Shown: positions 31,860 to 40,821, counted from the first letter of the stretch. The stretch is DNA of 64,000 bases from CAZKVJ01 sp964556225 (GCA_964556225.1 CAZKVJ010000004.1:62001-126000); one strand, 5' to 3'. Numbers and translations: made by a program. The notes: generated by a model from the letters alone, not told the origin.

Positions 31860-32684
31860 TCAGACCCGCGGGGCCAGCGCGAGCTGGCGGCACTGGGCCA
31901 CCAGGACGCCCCGCTCGTCCCACACCTCGCCGTCCTCTTCCAAGAACCCACCCTGGATGAAGCGGGTCGAGAACCGGCACCGCAGCGGTCCGGGTGCGGG
32001 CACGGCGCGCACGTGCACCGTGAGCTCGACGGTCGGGACCCAGCCGCGCGGCAGCTCGAGGTTGAACACCGCCGGTGGGAAGGCGTCGCTCGCGAGCAGC
32101 AGCGCGAGTGTGTCGAAGGGGCGACCGTCGGCGAAGGCGAGCCAGCCGCGCATCTCCGCCCGACCGGTGCGCCGGTCACGGACGAACCCGGCGTCGTCCG
32201 GGCGCAGGCGCAGGTCGAGGCGCTCCATCAGCGCCAGGCCGCCGCCCTCCGGGAGCACGTGGCGGGAGCACGCCGCCGGGTCGGGCAGCTCGGGCGGTCC
32301 ACCGTCGAGCAGCTGCTGATCGGCGTGAGCGCTGGCGAGGTCGCCGAACGTGGCCACGACCCGGAGGACCTCTCGGCCGTCATCGTCGCGACGGCGCAGG
32401 GAGCCGGCCACGGTGGTGAACCGCCGCCCTTCCTTGGCCACCTCGCCGCTGACCTCGATGGGTCCGGCCGGTGCCGGCGACAGGTAGTGGGCGGTGATGG
32501 TCACCGGATCGGGCCGGCCGGCGAGGCGCCGCAGCCCCGCGCCTGCGAGCGCGAGGAGGTAGCCCCCGTTCGCGTTGCCGGCGATGTCCCAGCCCGGCTG
32601 CACGTGGCCGGTGAACCTCCCGGGACCGGCGTCGTCGAGCGCGATCGCGGCATCGAACTCCGACTCCGGGGCACCCATGGGCAT
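31860..32684 (-). CDS. Acyl-CoA thioesterase-like (double hotdog) protein
   Basis: A 274-aa protein with two hotdog repeats. The N-terminal part contains NANGGYLLALAGAGLRRL and the C-terminal part FDTLALLLASDAFPPAVF, matching TesB-like actinobacterial thioesterases. Such proteins hydrolyse medium- or long-chain acyl-CoA. ATG 32684 is used; an ATG two codons downstream is equally possible. Divergent from metG with a 111-nt gap that holds the metG promoter. Confidence 0.8.
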   Translation of the reverse strand: MPMGAPESEFDAAIALDDAGPGRFTGHVQPGWDIAGNANGGYLLALAGAGLRRLAGRPDPVTITAHYLSPAPAGPIEVSGEVAKEGRRFTTVAGSLRRRDDDGREVLRVVATFGDLASAHADQQLLDGGPPELPDPAACSRHVLPEGGGLALMERLDLRLRPDDAGFVRDRRTGRAEMRGWLAFADGRPFDTLALLLASDAFPPAVFNLELPRGWVPTVELTVHVRAVPAPGPLRCRFSTRFIQGGFLEEDGEVWDERGVLVAQCRQLALAPRV

Positions 32685-32782
32685 CGCGGCGATCCTACGG
32701 GTGCGCGCATTTCGTGTCGCAACCCCGGAGGCGAGGCCGGCGGACGGCACGAATCAGCAGGCGATCGACCGGGCTGGCTGCG

Positions 32783-32788
32783 TAGCCT
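32783..32788 (+). promoter_or_regulatory. Leaderless -10 TAGCCT of metG
   Basis: TAGCCT ends 7 nt before the GTG at 32796. No ribosome site precedes the start, agreeing with a leaderless mRNA. Confidence 0.5.
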
Positions 32789-32795
32789 TCCGCTC

Positions 32796-34301
32796 GTGGG
32801 CCGCTTCTACCTGACGACACCGATCTACTACGTGAACGCCCGGCCCCACCTCGGCCACGCGTACACGACGATCATCGGTGACGCGCTGGCCCGCTGGCAT
32901 CGCCTGCTCGGCGACGACGTCAAGTACGTCACCGGCACCGACGAGCACGGCCTCAAGGTCCAGCAGGCCGCCGAGGCCGCCGGTACCACGCCCAAGGCGT
33001 TCGCCGACGAGATCGCGCCGCTGTTCGAGCAGGCGTGGAAGCGCCTCGACATCTCGAACGACGACTTCATCCGCACCACCGAGCCCCGCCACCGCACGGC
33101 CGTGCAGCGGCTGCTCCAGGCCTGCTACGACGCCGGCGACATCGAGCTCGACGTGTACCGGGGCAAGTACTGCGTGGCGTGCGAGGAGTACTACACCGAC
33201 GACGAGCTCGACGACGGGCGGTGCCGGATCCACAAGATCGTGGTCGACGACTACGAGGAGGAGAACTACTTCTTCCGGCTCTCCCGCTATCAGCAGCCGC
33301 TCCTCGACTGGTACGGCGCCCACCCCGGTGCGATCGTCCCGGAGTTCCGCGCCAACGAAGCGCTCGGGCTCATCCGCGGCGGCCTGCGCGACTTCTCCGT
33401 GTCGCGCACCTCGCTCCAATGGGGCATCCCCCTGCCGTGGGATCCGAACCACGTCGCCTACGTGTGGTTCGACGCCCTGACCAACTACCTATCGGCGGTC
33501 GGCTACGGCCGCGACGACGAGGAGTTCGCCCGCTGGTGGCCCGTCGACTACCACCTGATCGGCAAGGACATCATCCGCCACCACTGCGTCTACTGGCCGG
33601 CAATGCTGCTGAGCGGCGGGATCGAGCCGCCACGCGGCTGGGCGGTCGGCGGATGGCTGCTGTCGGGCGGTGAGAAGATGTCCAAGACCGCCGGCAACGT
33701 CGTGAACCCGCTCGACCTCATCGACACGGTCGGCGTCGACGGCTTCCGCTACTACGTGCTGGCCGACACGCCCTATGGACAGGACGGGGACTTCAGCTAC
33801 GAGGGCCTCGTCGGGCGCTACAACGCCGACCTGGCCAACAACCTGGGCAACCTCGTCGCCCGCGTCGCCACCGTGGTGGCGAAGAAGTGCGGCGGGGTGG
33901 GACCGGCGCCCGCCGCCGACGGCCCGCTCGCCGCAGCTGCGGCGGAGGCCTTCGAGGCCACCGCCGCGGCATGGGACGCCGTCCAGCCGAGCAAGGCGCT
34001 TGACGCAACCTGGTCGCTCATCCGCGCCACCAACGCTCACCTCGAGGCCAACGAGCCGTGGCGGGCCGAGCCGGGTCCCGCGGTCGACCGGGTGATGGGC
34101 GACGCCCTCGAGGCGTTGCGCATCGTCGCCGTGCTGGCGTCGCCGGCGCTGCCCGGGACGGCGCAGGCGGTGTGGACCCGCCTCGGGCTGACCGGCGAGG
34201 TCGCAGGGCAGCGGCTTCCCGCTGCCGCGTCGTGGGGCGCCTATCCCGGTGGGCTCGCGGTGACGAAGGGCGACGCGCTGTTCCCCCGGCTCACGGTGTG
34301 A
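32796..34301 (+). CDS. metG: Methionyl-tRNA synthetase
   Basis: A 501-aa class I synthetase charging tRNA(Met). It has TPIYYVNARPHLGHAYT (HIGH-type motif), the zinc knuckle C-x2-C (YCVACEEYY) plus GRCRIH, and KMSKT (GGEKMSKTAGN). The C-terminal dimerisation/tRNA-binding extension is absent, as in the short form. Start at GTG 32796 (VGRFYLTTP) fits the family N-terminus and the leaderless -10. tatD follows after 4 nt. Confidence 0.96.
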   Translation: MGRFYLTTPIYYVNARPHLGHAYTTIIGDALARWHRLLGDDVKYVTGTDEHGLKVQQAAEAAGTTPKAFADEIAPLFEQAWKRLDISNDDFIRTTEPRHRTAVQRLLQACYDAGDIELDVYRGKYCVACEEYYTDDELDDGRCRIHKIVVDDYEEENYFFRLSRYQQPLLDWYGAHPGAIVPEFRANEALGLIRGGLRDFSVSRTSLQWGIPLPWDPNHVAYVWFDALTNYLSAVGYGRDDEEFARWWPVDYHLIGKDIIRHHCVYWPAMLLSGGIEPPRGWAVGGWLLSGGEKMSKTAGNVVNPLDLIDTVGVDGFRYYVLADTPYGQDGDFSYEGLVGRYNADLANNLGNLVARVATVVAKKCGGVGPAPAADGPLAAAAAEAFEATAAAWDAVQPSKALDATWSLIRATNAHLEANEPWRAEPGPAVDRVMGDALEALRIVAVLASPALPGTAQAVWTRLGLTGEVAGQRLPAAASWGAYPGGLAVTKGDALFPRLTV

Positions 34302-34305
34302 CCAG

Positions 34306-35097
34306 GTGAGTGCCACCGAGTGGGTCGACACCCACTGCCACATCGACGACGAGCGGATCCCGGGCGGCACCGAGGCTGCGGTCTCGGCCGCCCGGGACGC
34401 CGGCGTGCGCCGCATGATCACGGTCGGCACGGACGCCACCCGCTCCGCACGTGCGATCGACGTGGCGCGCGCCCACGACGGCGTGTTCGCCACGGTCGGG
34501 CTCCACCCACACGATGCGAGCCACGGCCTCGATGCCGTCGAGGCGCTCCTGACCGAGACCCTCGCCGGCGAGGACCGCCCACTGGTCGTGGCCATCGGCG
34601 AGTGCGGGCTCGACTACCACTACGACCACTCCCCCCGCGACGTCCAGCGCGAGGTCTTCGCTCACCAGGTCGCGCTCGCCCACCGCTGCGGCCTGCCCCT
34701 GGTCGTGCACACGCGCGAAGCGTGGGACGACACCTTCGACATCCTGCGTGCCGAGGGCACCCCCGAGCGCACGGTGTTCCACTGTTTCACCGGTGGGCGT
34801 GCCGAGGCCGAGCGCTGTGTCGATCTCGGTGCGTTCGTGTCGTTCTCCGGGATCGTCACGTTCAAGGGATCGCACGACGTGCACGAGGCGGCGGCATGGT
34901 GCCCGGACGGGCACCTGCTGGTCGAGACCGACAGCCCGTACCTCGCCCCCGTCCCCCACCGCGGCCGCCCGAACCAGCCCGCCTACGTCCCGCTCGTCGG
35001 CTCAGTGGTCGCCTCGCTACGCAACGTGGCCGCCGAGCACGTGGCGGCCGTCACGACCGCTGCCGCCCACCTTGCGTTCCCCGGAATCGCTCCGTAA
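34306..35097 (+). CDS. tatD: TatD-family metal-dependent deoxyribonuclease/hydrolase
   Basis: A 263-aa TIM-barrel metallohydrolase. Metal ligands appear in DTHCHIDD, GLHPHDA, GECGLDYHYD, VHTREAWD, FHCFTGG and VETDSPYLAP. Members act as 3'-5' exonucleases or D-aminoacyl-tRNA/quality-control hydrolases. It is 4 nt after metG, and the order metG-tatD-X-rsmA-ispE matches actinobacteria. Confidence 0.93.
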   Translation: MSATEWVDTHCHIDDERIPGGTEAAVSAARDAGVRRMITVGTDATRSARAIDVARAHDGVFATVGLHPHDASHGLDAVEALLTETLAGEDRPLVVAIGECGLDYHYDHSPRDVQREVFAHQVALAHRCGLPLVVHTREAWDDTFDILRAEGTPERTVFHCFTGGRAEAERCVDLGAFVSFSGIVTFKGSHDVHEAAAWCPDGHLLVETDSPYLAPVPHRGRPNQPAYVPLVGSVVASLRNVAAEHVAAVTTAAAHLAFPGIAP

Positions 35098-35157
35098 CGT
35101 GGCCCTCCCTGCGGGCGGCACCGAGGGTGCTCGGCCCGCGCCACCACCGGAGTCACC

Positions 35158-35703
35158 GTGCACCTCGACGCCGCCGATCGCCGTCGCATCGCCGCCGCCA
35201 GCATCCTCACCATGGCCGCGCTGCCGGCACTGTGGCTGTTCAGCACCGACCAAGCGGCCGAGCAGGGTGCCGGCGTCGCCGCCCTCGGTGTCGACGGTGG
35301 TCTGCCGGCAGCGGCGCCAGCGGCGCAGACTGCGGCGACCGTCGACGGCTTCGGCGACACCGAACCGGGTGCGCCCGTGTTCATGGCCGGGCCCACCGTT
35401 CCGTCGCCCCAGGAGCAGACCGTCCACTACGCCGACCCTGGCACCCATCAGTCGGCGACCGGCTCGGCGAACTACCTCCGCTTCGACCCGGGCACCGGGT
35501 CGGCCCGGCCGTGCCAGGTCCCGACGGCTCCCTTCGGCGCCGCCATCACCGTGTCGAACCTCAACAACGGCCGGCAGGCGAGCTGCCTCAACGTCTCCAT
35601 CACCCCGATCGCCGGTCCGTGGATCGCGGTCCTCGACACCGAGGTGTTCCTCGAGATCGCCGACCTCGTCGACGCGCCGCTCCCGGTCACGCTGACCTGG
35701 TGA
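35158..35703 (+). CDS. Secreted double-psi-barrel-like protein in the rpfB position
   Basis: A 181-aa protein with an N-terminal signal/anchor (AASILTMAALPALWLFS, about 13-30), a low-complexity A/G/T-rich linker, and a C-terminal domain that resembles RlpA-type double-psi beta-barrels: ATGSANYLRF, then VPTAPFGAAITVSNLNNGRQ. Two cysteines (RPCQV and ASCLNV) could form a disulfide. In mycobacteria this slot between tatD and rsmA holds the resuscitation factor RpfB; no Rpf lysozyme-like domain is present here. Likely acts at the cell wall. It overlaps rsmA by GTGA. Confidence 0.65.
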   Translation: MHLDAADRRRIAAASILTMAALPALWLFSTDQAAEQGAGVAALGVDGGLPAAAPAAQTAATVDGFGDTEPGAPVFMAGPTVPSPQEQTVHYADPGTHQSATGSANYLRFDPGTGSARPCQVPTAPFGAAITVSNLNNGRQASCLNVSITPIAGPWIAVLDTEVFLEIADLVDAPLPVTLTW

Positions 35704-36533
35704 CGCTCACGCGACGGGAGGCGGCCGAGCTGCTGGCCGGAGCCGGGCTCGCCCCCCGGCGGGCGTTCGGCCAGAACTTCGTCGTCGATCCCAACACCGT
35801 GCGCCGAATCGCCCGACTCGCCGGCGTCGGTCCGGATGACCACGTCGTCGAGATCGGCGCCGGCCTGGGCTCGCTCACGCTCGCGCTCGCCGACACGGGC
35901 GCCGAGGTGGTGGCCGTCGAGGTCGACGACGGGCTCGTCGAGGTGCTGCGCGACGTCGTCGGTGGGCGAGCCAACGTCCGCGTCGTGCACGCCGACGCCC
36001 GGCAGCTCGACTGGGATGCCACGCTCGGACCTGGACCGTGGACGCTCGTGGCCAACCTCCCGTACAACATCGCGACCCCGCTCGTAGCGGACCTCCTCGA
36101 CGGCGTCCCCGCGGTCACCCGCATGCTGGTGATGGTCCAGCGCGAGGTCGCCGAGCGGTGGTGCGCTCGGCCCCGCACGCCGGCGTACGGCGCCGTGAGC
36201 GTGAAGGTCGCGTACTGGGCCACCGCCCGCATCGTGGGCGACGTCCCGCCGACGGTGTTCCTGCCCCGGCCGAACGTCGACTCGGCGCTGGTGATGATCG
36301 AGCGCCGTCCGGAGCCGGCGGTGACCGACGCCGACCGCTCGTTGCTGTTCGAGCTCGTCCGCCAGGGATTCGGCCAGCGACGCAAGATGCTGCGCCGATC
36401 CCTCAGCGGACGGGTCACGTCCGACGACCTGCAGGCGGCCGGGGTGGCGCCCGAGTCCCGGCCCGAGGAGCTCGACGTCGAGGCGTGGGGTCGGCTCGCG
36501 GCCGCCGTCCGAGCTGGCGGTCGGCGGCGATGA
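35700..36533 (+). CDS. rsmA: 16S rRNA dimethyladenosine transferase RsmA/KsgA
   Basis: A 277-aa SAM-dependent enzyme that dimethylates A1518 and A1519 of 16S rRNA. Motifs: RRAFGQNFVVDPNTV, SAM loop VEIGAGLGSLT, acidic VAVEVDD and the catalytic NLPYN (VANLPYNIATP). GTG 35700 overlaps the stop of the secreted protein; the rsmA stop overlaps ispE by ATGA. Confidence 0.95.
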   Translation: MTLTRREAAELLAGAGLAPRRAFGQNFVVDPNTVRRIARLAGVGPDDHVVEIGAGLGSLTLALADTGAEVVAVEVDDGLVEVLRDVVGGRANVRVVHADARQLDWDATLGPGPWTLVANLPYNIATPLVADLLDGVPAVTRMLVMVQREVAERWCARPRTPAYGAVSVKVAYWATARIVGDVPPTVFLPRPNVDSALVMIERRPEPAVTDADRSLLFELVRQGFGQRRKMLRRSLSGRVTSDDLQAAGVAPESRPEELDVEAWGRLAAAVRAGGRRR

Positions 36534-37267
36534 GCACCGCACCCGTCCAGGTGCTGGCACCGGCGAAGCTGACCGTGACGCTGGCCGTCACCGGTGTGCG
36601 CGCCGACGGCTACCACCTCATCGACGCCGAGATGGTCACCCTCGAGCTGGCTGACGTGCTCGACATCGATCCGGCGGGCCACGAGCTCACCGCGGACGGC
36701 CCGTACGCCGCCGGCATGCCCCTCGACGCCACGAACCTCGTCGCCCGGGCCCTCGTCGCGGCCGGACGGACTGCTGGGGTCCACGTCCACAAGCGGATCC
36801 CCCACGGCGGCGGACTCGGCGGCGGGTCGGCGGACGCGGCCGCGGTGCTGCGCTGGGCCGGGGTCGATGACCTCGGGCTCGCCGCGACCGTGGGGGCCGA
36901 CGTCCCGTTCTGCCTGGTCGGGGGCCGGGCGCGGGTGCGCGGCATCGGCGAGAGCATCGAGCCGCTCGAGCCGCTCGAGCGCACCTACACCCTCGTGATC
37001 CCGCCCCTGCACGTCCCGACCCCGGCGGTGTACCGCGCCTGGGACGACCTCGGCGGCCCGCACGCCCCAGGCGGCAACGACCTCGAGGTGGCCGCCCTCA
37101 CGGTCGAGCCCGAGCTGGGGCGCTGGCGCGACCGCATCGCGTCGGCCGCCGGCCTCGCGCCGCGCCTGGCGGGCAGCGGTGCCACGTGGTTCCTCGAAGG
37201 CGACCACGGCGCGCTGGCGGCAGCGCTCCCCGAGGCCGAGGTGGTCGTCACCCGGACGCGACGCTGA
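36530..37267 (+). CDS. ispE: 4-diphosphocytidyl-2-C-methyl-D-erythritol kinase
   Basis: GHMP kinase of the MEP isoprenoid pathway. At 245 aa it is shorter than the usual 280-310. The N-terminal APAKLTVTLAVTGVRADGYH and ATP loop HGGGLGGGSADAAAVL are intact; catalytic D in GADVPF and the C-terminal LAGSGATWF are present. The shortening lies mainly in the middle and C-terminus. Coupled to rsmA. A strong convergent stem-loop follows. Confidence 0.92.
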   Translation: MSTAPVQVLAPAKLTVTLAVTGVRADGYHLIDAEMVTLELADVLDIDPAGHELTADGPYAAGMPLDATNLVARALVAAGRTAGVHVHKRIPHGGGLGGGSADAAAVLRWAGVDDLGLAATVGADVPFCLVGGRARVRGIGESIEPLEPLERTYTLVIPPLHVPTPAVYRAWDDLGGPHAPGGNDLEVAALTVEPELGRWRDRIASAAGLAPRLAGSGATWFLEGDHGALAAALPEAEVVVTRTRR

Positions 37268-37283
37268 CCGGGCCGGGACGCGA

Positions 37284-37319
37284 CAGCGACCGTCGCCCGG
37301 AACCCGGGGACGGTCGCTG
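37284..37319. terminator. Bidirectional terminator-like hairpin between ispE and bS22
   Basis: Perfect arms CAGCGACCGTC (37284-37294) and GACGGTCGCTG (37309-37319), with an inner CCCGG-AAC-CCGGG stem offset by one bulged G. Sixteen base pairs in all, no T-tract. It separates convergent genes. Confidence 0.75.
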
Positions 37320-37336
37320 ACCCGATCGGCGGTCGG

Positions 37337-37429
37337 TTACTTGCGCCGCTGGTGGCGGGTGCGCCGAAGCATCTTCTTGTGCTTCTTCTTGCGCATCCGC
37401 TTGCGGCGCTTCTTGATCAGCGAGCCCAT
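37337..37429 (-). CDS. Small ribosomal protein bS22-like (30 aa)
   Basis: A 30-aa, extremely basic peptide: MGSLIKKRRKRMRKKKHKKM followed by LRRTRHQRRK. It closely resembles the actinobacterial 30S protein bS22 (AURKAIP1/COX24 family), which is about 33 aa in mycobacteria. TAGCGT (reverse strand, 37441-37446) ends 11 nt before the ATG and is a likely own -10. Such a short gene is easily missed by annotation. Confidence 0.85.
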   Translation of the reverse strand: MGSLIKKRRKRMRKKKHKKMLRRTRHQRRK

Positions 37430-37487
37430 AGCGCCCGGGAACGCTACAGGGCACCGGTGCGGTTCGGAAATCGCGATGGCGTGACGG

Positions 37488-38375
37488 CTACGACCGCGCC
37501 GGCGGCCGGATGACCGCCACGGCGCAGGGAGCGTGGGTGGCCACCACCGTGCTCACCGAGCCGAGGATCAGGCTCGAGAACCCGCCACGGCCGCGAGATC
37601 CCACCACGATGAGGTCGGCACCGATCTCGCGCGCGATGTCGAGCAGACCGGCGGACTCGACCTGCTCCACGAGGTGTCCGACCACCGGCGTGCCGCCGCG
37701 CTTGGCGTGCTCGACCGCCTCGGACAGGACGTGGTCCGCATCGTCGTGGATCAGGGGCACCAGCTCGGCGGCACCGGCCCGGACGCCGAGGTACGGGTAG
37801 CGCCAGGCGTGGACGACGTGGAGAGTCGCGTCGCGCCGGCGCGCCTCGTCCATCGCCCAGTCGAGCGCGGCGACGCTGGCGGGCGAGCCGTCGACGCCGA
37901 CCACCATCTGCTCGATCGGGCCGGTGTGGGCCGCGGCCGGCACCACCACGACGGGCACGTGGGCCTGGTGCAGCACCGCCCGGCACACGGACCCGAGCAG
38001 CACGGCCACCGCCTGGTTGCGGCCCGACCGTCCGACGACGAGCAGGTCGGCGCCCTTGGAGCACCCGATCAGCTCGTCGACGGTGGGGCCCTCCGCCAGC
38101 ACCGACTCGATCGTCACCTCGGGCGCCTCGGCCGACAGCTCCTGCACGGACGACTCGAGCAGCTCCTCGTACGGCTTGCGGGCCGTCGGGGTGTCCACGA
38201 CCGCCACTGGCATACCGACGGGTGACACGACCTCGGAGACGGGCGGCGGGAAGCAGGCGACGAGGCGCAACGTGGCCTGGCGCAGGCGAGCCTCGGTCAG
38301 CGCCCAGTGCTTCGCCGCGTCGGACCCCGCCGATCCGTCGACGCCGACGACGATGATCGGGGGTCCTTCCCTCAT
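37488..38375 (-). CDS. Tandem universal stress protein
   Basis: A 295-aa protein made of two USP domains. Domain 1 starts IIVVGVDGSAGSDAAKHWAL and ends LLVVGRSGRN with its G-x9-G(S/T) ATP loop; domain 2 starts MVVGVDGSPASVAALDWAM and ends LIVVGSRGRGGFSSLILGSV. Both keep ATP-binding residues. Tandem USPs are common in actinobacteria and linked to hypoxia or dormancy. ATG 38375 was chosen because similarity begins immediately after it. bS22 lies downstream but appears to have its own promoter. Confidence 0.9.
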   Translation of the reverse strand: MREGPPIIVVGVDGSAGSDAAKHWALTEARLRQATLRLVACFPPPVSEVVSPVGMPVAVVDTPTARKPYEELLESSVQELSAEAPEVTIESVLAEGPTVDELIGCSKGADLLVVGRSGRNQAVAVLLGSVCRAVLHQAHVPVVVVPAAAHTGPIEQMVVGVDGSPASVAALDWAMDEARRRDATLHVVHAWRYPYLGVRAGAAELVPLIHDDADHVLSEAVEHAKRGGTPVVGHLVEQVESAGLLDIAREIGADLIVVGSRGRGGFSSLILGSVSTVVATHAPCAVAVIRPPARS

Positions 38376-38514
38376 GGCTGCATCATGCTCCCGTTTGGCC
38401 GCCCGCGCCGGCGCCAGGTGTCCCGATGATGTGGACCTTCGGCACTGTCCCTCCACCCCCTCCCGTAGGGTGGGGTTGGGTCACCGGGGTACCGTGTCCG
38501 GCCTGGCACGTCGA

Positions 38515-38586
38515 TCCGGGGTCGTCCAACCGGCAGGACAGCGGATTTTGGTTCCGCGAATAGGGGTTCGAGTCCTCTCCCCGGAG
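38515..38586 (+). tRNA. tRNA-Gln (anticodon UUG)
   Basis: Acceptor arms TCCGGGG (38515-38521) and CCCCGGA (38579-38585) pair fully, with G as discriminator base. The anticodon stem is GCGGA/TCCGC with loop TTTTGGT, giving anticodon TTG for CAA. The T arm is AGGGG-TTCGAGT-CCTCT. The CCA end is not fully encoded. It lies 34 nt before glmU. Confidence 0.93.
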
Positions 38587-38620
38587 CCCGGCGACGTCTG
38601 CGGCGCGCTAGAAACGCGTC

Positions 38621-39706
38621 GTGCCCGTCTCCGCCATCGTCCTCGCTGCCGGCGAGGGCAGCCGCATGCGCTCCTCCCGGCCCAAGCCGCTGCACCTGAT
38701 CTGCGGCCGCCCGATGGTCATGCACGTGATCCACGCGCTCGAGCACCTCGACGTGGAGCGCACGATCGTGGTCATCGGCCACGAGGCCGAGCGGGTGGCG
38801 AAGAAGGTCCAAGAGCAGGCGCCAGGGTGGGCGAGCGTGACGTTCGTCGAGCAGACCGTGCAGCTCGGCACCGGCCACGCCGTGCAGGTCGGCCTGTCGG
38901 CGTTCCACGACGACGACCTCGACGACACCTCGACCATCGTGGTGCTGCCCGGCGACACCCCACTGCTGCGGCCCGAGACCGTCGACGAGCTGGTCGCCAC
39001 CCACGAGGCGGCGGGCTCGGCCGCGACGGTGCTCACCACCGAGCTCGACGACCCGACCGGGTACGGGCGGATCATCCGGGGCCGCGACCAGCGCGTGGTC
39101 GCCATCGTCGAGGAGCGCGACGCCACCACGGAGCAGCGAGCGATCCGCGAGGTGAACACCGGGATCTTCGCCTTCCGCAGCGACCTGCTCGGTCCCGCCC
39201 TGCGGCGCCTCTCCCCCGACAACGCCCAGGCGGAGCACTACCTGACCGACGTCATCGAGGTGCTCGCCAACATGGGTCATCTGATCGGCGCCGTGTCCGG
39301 GCCGGCCGGCGAGACGAGCGGGGTGAACGATCGGTGGCAGCTGGCGCTGGCCGAGCGCGAGCTGCGGGCGCGCACGAACCGGACGTGGCTGCTGAACGGG
39401 GTGACGATGCTCGATCCGCGCCAGACGTTCATCGACGTCACGGTCGAGATCGGGCGCGACGTCACGCTGTACCCGGGCACGATCCTGCAGGGGCGCACGT
39501 CCATCGGCGACCGCAGCGAGATCGGCCCCGACACCCGGCTCGTCGACTGCGTGGTGGGTGAGGCGGCGGTCGTCGAGAACAGCGTGGGGCGTGATGCCGA
39601 GATCGGCGCCGGCGCCCACGTCGGACCGTTCGCGTACCTGCCACCGGGCACCGCCGTCGCCGAGAGCGAAGCGACCGGCGCCTTCTACACTGGCGGTTCG
39701 GACTGA
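38621..39706 (+). CDS. glmU: GlmU-type N-acetylglucosamine-1-phosphate uridyltransferase with shortened C-terminal domain
   Basis: A 361-aa protein; bifunctional GlmU is usually about 450-480 aa. The uridyltransferase domain is complete: LAAGEGSRMRS with PKPLH (K22), QLGTGHA (about 81-87), D111 in LPGDTP, GYGRI and EVNTG. The left-handed beta-helix begins near residue 255 but stops after about four coils (AEIGAGAHVGPFAYL), before the region holding the acetyltransferase catalytic histidine and acetyl-CoA site. It should make UDP-GlcNAc from GlcNAc-1-P, but GlcN-1-P acetylation would need another enzyme. GTG start; prs follows after 26 nt. No downstream frame restores the missing part. Confidence 0.88.
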   Translation: MPVSAIVLAAGEGSRMRSSRPKPLHLICGRPMVMHVIHALEHLDVERTIVVIGHEAERVAKKVQEQAPGWASVTFVEQTVQLGTGHAVQVGLSAFHDDDLDDTSTIVVLPGDTPLLRPETVDELVATHEAAGSAATVLTTELDDPTGYGRIIRGRDQRVVAIVEERDATTEQRAIREVNTGIFAFRSDLLGPALRRLSPDNAQAEHYLTDVIEVLANMGHLIGAVSGPAGETSGVNDRWQLALAERELRARTNRTWLLNGVTMLDPRQTFIDVTVEIGRDVTLYPGTILQGRTSIGDRSEIGPDTRLVDCVVGEAAVVENSVGRDAEIGAGAHVGPFAYLPPGTAVAESEATGAFYTGGSD

Positions 39707-39732
39707 CCATGCGGAGCGGGGAGGCACCGGCG

Positions 39733-40713
39733 ATGGAGAAGGTCACCACGAAGCGCCTGGCCCTCTACTCGGGCCGCACGCACCCCGCCCTCGCGCAGGA
39801 GGTCGCCGACCACCTCGGCGTCCGCCTGGGCGACCACGGCTTGGTCGAGTTCGCGAACGGCGAGGTGCGCCCCCGCTTCGGCGAGAGCATCCGCGGCAGC
39901 GACGTGTTCGTCATGCAGACCCACTACGGCTGCGACGGGCGGTCCATCAACGACTCGATCATGGAGCAGCTCATCATGATCGACGCCGCGTACCGGGCGT
40001 CCGCCAAGCGGATCACGGCGGTGTGCCCCTTCTACGGCTACGCCCGCCAGGACCGCAAGGCCGAGGGCCGCGAGCCGATCACCGCCCGCCTGGTTGCCGA
40101 CCTGTTCAAGGCGGCGGGCGCCAAGCGGATGGTCTCGATCGATCTGCACAGCGGTCAGATCCAGGGCTTCTTCGAGGGGCCGGTCGACCACCTCACGGCG
40201 ATGCCGGTCATCGAGGAGTACGTGCGGGCGAACGCCACCGACCCGGTCATCGTCTCGCCCGATGCCGGGCGCATCAAGGTCGCCGAGCGCATGGCCCAGC
40301 ACCTCAACGCCGACCTGGCCTTCGTCTACAAGCGCCGCCCGAAGGGCATGACCAACGTGGCGGTCGCCCTCGACGTGATCGGCGACGTCGCCAGCCGCCA
40401 GTGCATCCTCACCGACGACATGATCGACACCGGCGGCACCATCGTCTCGGCCGCCGAGCTGCTGCTCGACCGCGGTGCCACCGAGGTGTGGGCGATGGCC
40501 ACCCACGGCGTGCTGTCGGGGCCGGCCGTGGACCGGCTCAAGAACTCCCGCATCGACCGGATCGTGCTGACGAACACCCTGCCGTTGCCACCGGAGAAGC
40601 AGATCGACAAGATCGAGGTCCTGTCGATCGCCCCGCTCATCGCCGACGCGCTCAGCGCGGTGTTCGACGATGCCAGCGTCAGCGAGATCTTCGGCGGCGA
40701 GAACCAGGGCTGA
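39733..40713 (+). CDS. prs: Ribose-phosphate pyrophosphokinase
   Basis: A 326-aa PRPP synthetase converting ribose-5-phosphate and ATP to PRPP. Conserved parts: FANGEVRPRFGESIRG, FYGYARQDRKAEGREPIT, DLHSGQIQGFF, RRPKGM and the PRPP loop DDMIDTGGTI. ATG 39733 is preferred to 39709 because GGGGAGG precedes it by 8 nt and similarity begins there. The glmU-prs order is common in bacteria. Confidence 0.96.
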   Translation: MEKVTTKRLALYSGRTHPALAQEVADHLGVRLGDHGLVEFANGEVRPRFGESIRGSDVFVMQTHYGCDGRSINDSIMEQLIMIDAAYRASAKRITAVCPFYGYARQDRKAEGREPITARLVADLFKAAGAKRMVSIDLHSGQIQGFFEGPVDHLTAMPVIEEYVRANATDPVIVSPDAGRIKVAERMAQHLNADLAFVYKRRPKGMTNVAVALDVIGDVASRQCILTDDMIDTGGTIVSAAELLLDRGATEVWAMATHGVLSGPAVDRLKNSRIDRIVLTNTLPLPPEKQIDKIEVLSIAPLIADALSAVFDDASVSEIFGGENQG

Positions 40714-40821
40714 TCGACCCCACCGAGGTGAACAATCCGGCCCGGCGCCGATAGAGTCGCGCGCCGTCTCCGATCGCTCGGCGATCGGTAGCCACCACGT
40801 CGCTCGAACCAGGACCCTGCC

